64,000 bases of DNA. Source: Lottia gigantea. Lineage: Eukaryota > Mollusca > Gastropoda > Lottiidae. Both the position numbers and the translations under genes were made by a program. How positions within the stretch are numbered: position 1 is the stretch's first letter; each line of letters opens with the position of its first letter. Below are positions 61,319 through 64,000 of this stretch, piece after piece. The notes under the pieces are model-generated. The model had not been told where the DNA came from. It saw only the letters and a program-made list of their open reading frames with translations, and ran no database searches. The stretch covers positions 179,765 to 243,764 of the forward strand of contig NW_008709379.1 in NCBI RefSeq assembly GCF_000327385.1. Direction: 5' to 3'.

Positions 61319-63613
61319 ATGGAAACAGGTAACTTTGAATTTTGTACTCTTTGTTCGGGTTGTGGTCCACATGCCTTATTTGGTATAGCTATGCAATAAA
61401 TTTATGGTTATGCTTAACAGTTTGTTTTATTTGTATTTTGCCTGCTTATAGAAAGCATTCAACTTCTTGGTCAAAGCCATAGTGTTATATCATAAAGCTT
61501 ATTGCAGTTTTCTATACGCCAAAAGGCCACTGTTAAAATGTTTTATGAATATCGGTTGAAAACAATTTGAGATCAAGTATTCTATATATGAAAATAATTG
61601 CAAACTGACCTATTCGTAGCTGGTGGCTAATTTTCAAATATCAAAGTCAACATACCATTTATTTTTCAAACTGAAGGTGTGATAGCTTTTTTAATTATTG
61701 GTTACAAAAATAAATCTTATTAATTATTGTAAAGAGTATAATTTTGAAAAGGGAAGCATCATTTGGGGTCATTGTTATTGATTATGGGAAATATCAGCTG
61801 AGGAGGCCAATCAGAGGCCGCTAAATTTTCCAGGGCGGCCAAAGGTCATTCTCTCACTATGTAAAACGATAAAAAATTTGAAAGTGGTGAAAATTCTAGA
61901 TAATATACATTATTTCAATCCCGGTATAATATCATTTTTTTTCTTACGTTGAATTGTGTATACCGTGTATACATATGGGTCAAACTAGAAAAACTATACC
62001 ATTTTCAGATTTTGACTCAGGAATGTTAAAAAAGGTATAATAATAATCAGTGTGAAAACAAAATCGATTACTTTTAGCCACGCAATAAACATTTAAAATT
62101 ATACTATTAGTGGGATCATTAGAATACTCCCATTCCAGGGCACCAGTAGTATATGTCAGACACACATACTTCTATACAATACAGATAAAATATATAATAA
62201 TGCATTGAAATCGGAAAAGACTCACATACTTCTATACTGTTTTCGGACTACTCTTATGCAAATGAGCCTACAGTCTTACCAAATATGGCTACTCTATATT
62301 CTACAAAATAGACATTACATGCATTAAAATCGGAAAAGACACACCTACTACTATATTTTTTTCGGTCTACTCTTACACAAATGAGCCTATTATCAAGGAA
62401 GTCATTAGAAAATAACACCAGATATTTTTATAAATAGACTTGTCCTATTACTCATCGTATTTTGTAATGGGGATATTTTTAATAGTATGATTAAATGCAT
62501 TACGGTGTATTTTTCTGTATAGTAGTAGGACTGTCTTTTCTGATTTTAATGCATTATGATGTATTTTGTCAGTATTGCATAGAAGTATCTGTGTCTTTTC
62601 CGATTTTAATGCATGTAATGTCTATTTTGTAGAATATAGAGTAGCTACACTTGGTAAGACTGTAGGCTCATTTGCATAAGAGTAGTCCGAAAACAGTATA
62701 GAAGTATCTGTGTCTTTTCCGATTTTAATGCATGTAATGGCACCCAAAGGTTATCTTGTACATAAATCAATATGAATTAAAACATCTTAATGATTTAAAT
62801 GTCTATTTTGTAGAATATAGAGTAGTTCTATTTGGTAAGACTGGTATAGGGAAGAGTTCTGTAGGAAATAGTTTGCTTGGGAAGACAATCTTCCAATTTA
62901 CTTCTTATGCGTCTTCCGCAACAGAGTGGTGTAAAATGGGAGAGGCTCAAACCTCAATTGGTAAATTGTTGGTGGTCGATACACCAGGTCTGTTTGATAC
63001 AGATAAACCTAAGGGTGAAACAATTGAAGAGCTGATCAAATCTATTGCAGTAGTAGCACCCGGTCCACATGTATTTATTTTTGTTTTAACTGTGGCCAGG
63101 TTCACAGAAGAAGATATTAAAAGTGTGGATATTATGAAAAAGATTTTGGGAGAAGGCACTATGCATCATATTATTGTTGTGTTTACCAGAAAAGACCAGC
63201 TTGTAGATGATGGTGTTACAGAAGAGGAATTCATGGCCAAAACTCCAGGGTTTTTAAAACAATTACTGAAAGATGTCAACAACCGATATGAATTTATTTG
63301 TAATCGACAAAAGAACAGTAGTCACCAACAAGACGTAGAAAATGTCCTGTCACTCATTAAGAAAACAGTTGAACAAAACAGTGGTAACTTTTATACACAA
63401 GACATGTTCGAGGCTACAGAAAAGGTGATACAGCAAGAAATCCGAGAAAGTCAGAAGACAAGACAAGAAATTAAAACTGCTATTGTTAATAACGAACCAG
63501 GTATTTTGTCTAAAATAATTGATGGCGTCATTGAAATTATTAAAGTCTCATTACCCCATTTGATTACTACTATTGGGGAATATTTCCTGACAAGACAAAA
63601 AAGAATCATGTAA
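61319..63613 (+). CDS. GIMAP protein, single AIG1 GTPase domain
   Basis: The first coding exon (61258-61328) ends ATGGAAACAG|GTAACT, giving Met-Glu-Thr plus one base. It joins in phase to 62814-63613 (acceptor ATTTTGTAG), for 269 residues. The long frame at 62814 has no ATG of its own ahead of the GTPase motifs, which supports the splice. Motifs: P-loop GKTGIGKSS, DTPGLFDT, box APGPHVFIFVL, and FTRKD in the G4 position. After the domain (about 215) comes a helical segment (MFEATEKVIQQEI), then a hydrophobic amphipathic end (VIEIIKVSLPHLITTIGEYF) that could bind membrane. It is closest in style to the AIG1 domain at 32784-33399. The 5' intron contains a large inverted repeat (62157-62740). Confidence 0.82.
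62157..62740. repeat. Large inverted repeat carrying copies of the GIMAP exon start
   Basis: The left arm (about 62195-62400) and right arm (about 62490-62740) are reverse complements with shared words ATGCATTAAAATCGGAAAAG, TTTTCGGACTACTCTTATGC and AAATGAGCCTACAGTCTTAC. Inside each arm (62271-62313 inverted; 62620-62665 direct) is a copy of the splice acceptor and first codons of the exon at 62814. The word AGAAGTATCTGTGTCTTTTC occurs twice in the right arm. It ends about 75 bp before that exon. Confidence 0.85.
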
Positions 63614-64000
63614 AATACTAACGATACAGGGCCGTAACTTCATGAAGGCAAATGAGATAGATTCCTCGTGCAGAATTTGACGAAAAATAAGAATAAAATA
63701 AGATGCATGAAAACTATAATTATTATATCCATTATAAGAACATCGTTTATTTGACGTCTATGGTACAGGTGATCTACCAAAAGTCTTTTGATGAAACACA
63801 ACATATTATAATTTTTGCCTCATAGAAAAAAGACCCTAGTTACGGTCCTGATGCCAGATTCAATAGAAAAAGAATCAATAAAAATCACGTGGCCTCGTAT
63901 ACTCAGTTATATCCGCATTAGAATTTTTTCGTAGGTCGAAAACTATACATCAAAATCAAGCGGAATGTGTTGCTTAACGTTTCGAATGCGTTGGAGACAT
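63614..64000. other. 3' flank of the GIMAP gene with a polyadenylation signal
   Basis: AATAAA lies at 63692-63697, about 80 bp after the stop codon, and is a plausible cleavage signal. A second AATAAA occurs near 63877. Nothing else was recognised to the window end. Confidence 0.5.

Overview
The window reads as nuclear DNA of a lophotrochozoan, most probably a mollusc. It is AT-rich, with intron-containing genes whose exons join at GT-AG sites in matching phase, several long minisatellites, tRNA-derived SINEs, a LINE, many small inverted-repeat elements and two capsid-gene-bearing Polinton relics. The phylum is inferred from this mix; no species-level marker was seen.

Layout. 1-2325 is gene-free minisatellite DNA. 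About 3278-20872 holds one Dispatched-family gene on the + strand, a DISP3 orthologue: a probable non-coding first exon near 3300, then 16 coding exons giving about 1217 residues. Its intron after exon 8 contains some 32 tandem copies of a roughly 49-bp unit that includes the end of exon 8 and its splice donor. 20873-27823 is intergenic, with the first copy of a 2.67-kb repeat (21858-24524) and a decayed duplicate of two CARD exons (25660-26330). 27824-34723 is a + strand gene joining an unrecognised N-terminal domain, two CARD domains and an AIG1/GIMAP GTPase domain. The second copy of the 2.67-kb repeat (35533-38232) follows. 38438-51915 is a nested pair of Polinton/Maverick (adintovirus-like) fossils: an 11.7-kb element with terminal inverted repeats and a near-perfect 6-bp target duplication (39955-51675) sits inside the remains of an older relative. 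A degenerate LINE follows (52180-54560, - strand). The right end holds two more GIMAP genes, head to head: one on the - strand with two AIG1 domains (57339-55511) and one on the + strand with a single domain (61319-63613).

How the parts relate. The right two thirds is a GIMAP (immunity-associated GTPase) cluster with three genes of different architecture, heavily loaded with mobile DNA. The CARD-CARD-AIG1 fusion would tie a death-fold signalling module to a GIMAP switch, so a role in innate immunity or cell death is the natural inference. DISP3 is a membrane protein of the Patched/Dispatched class and has no evident functional link to the cluster.

Exon models were built by eye from splice sites, reading phase and remembered family sequences. 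No alignment, RNA evidence or database search was available.
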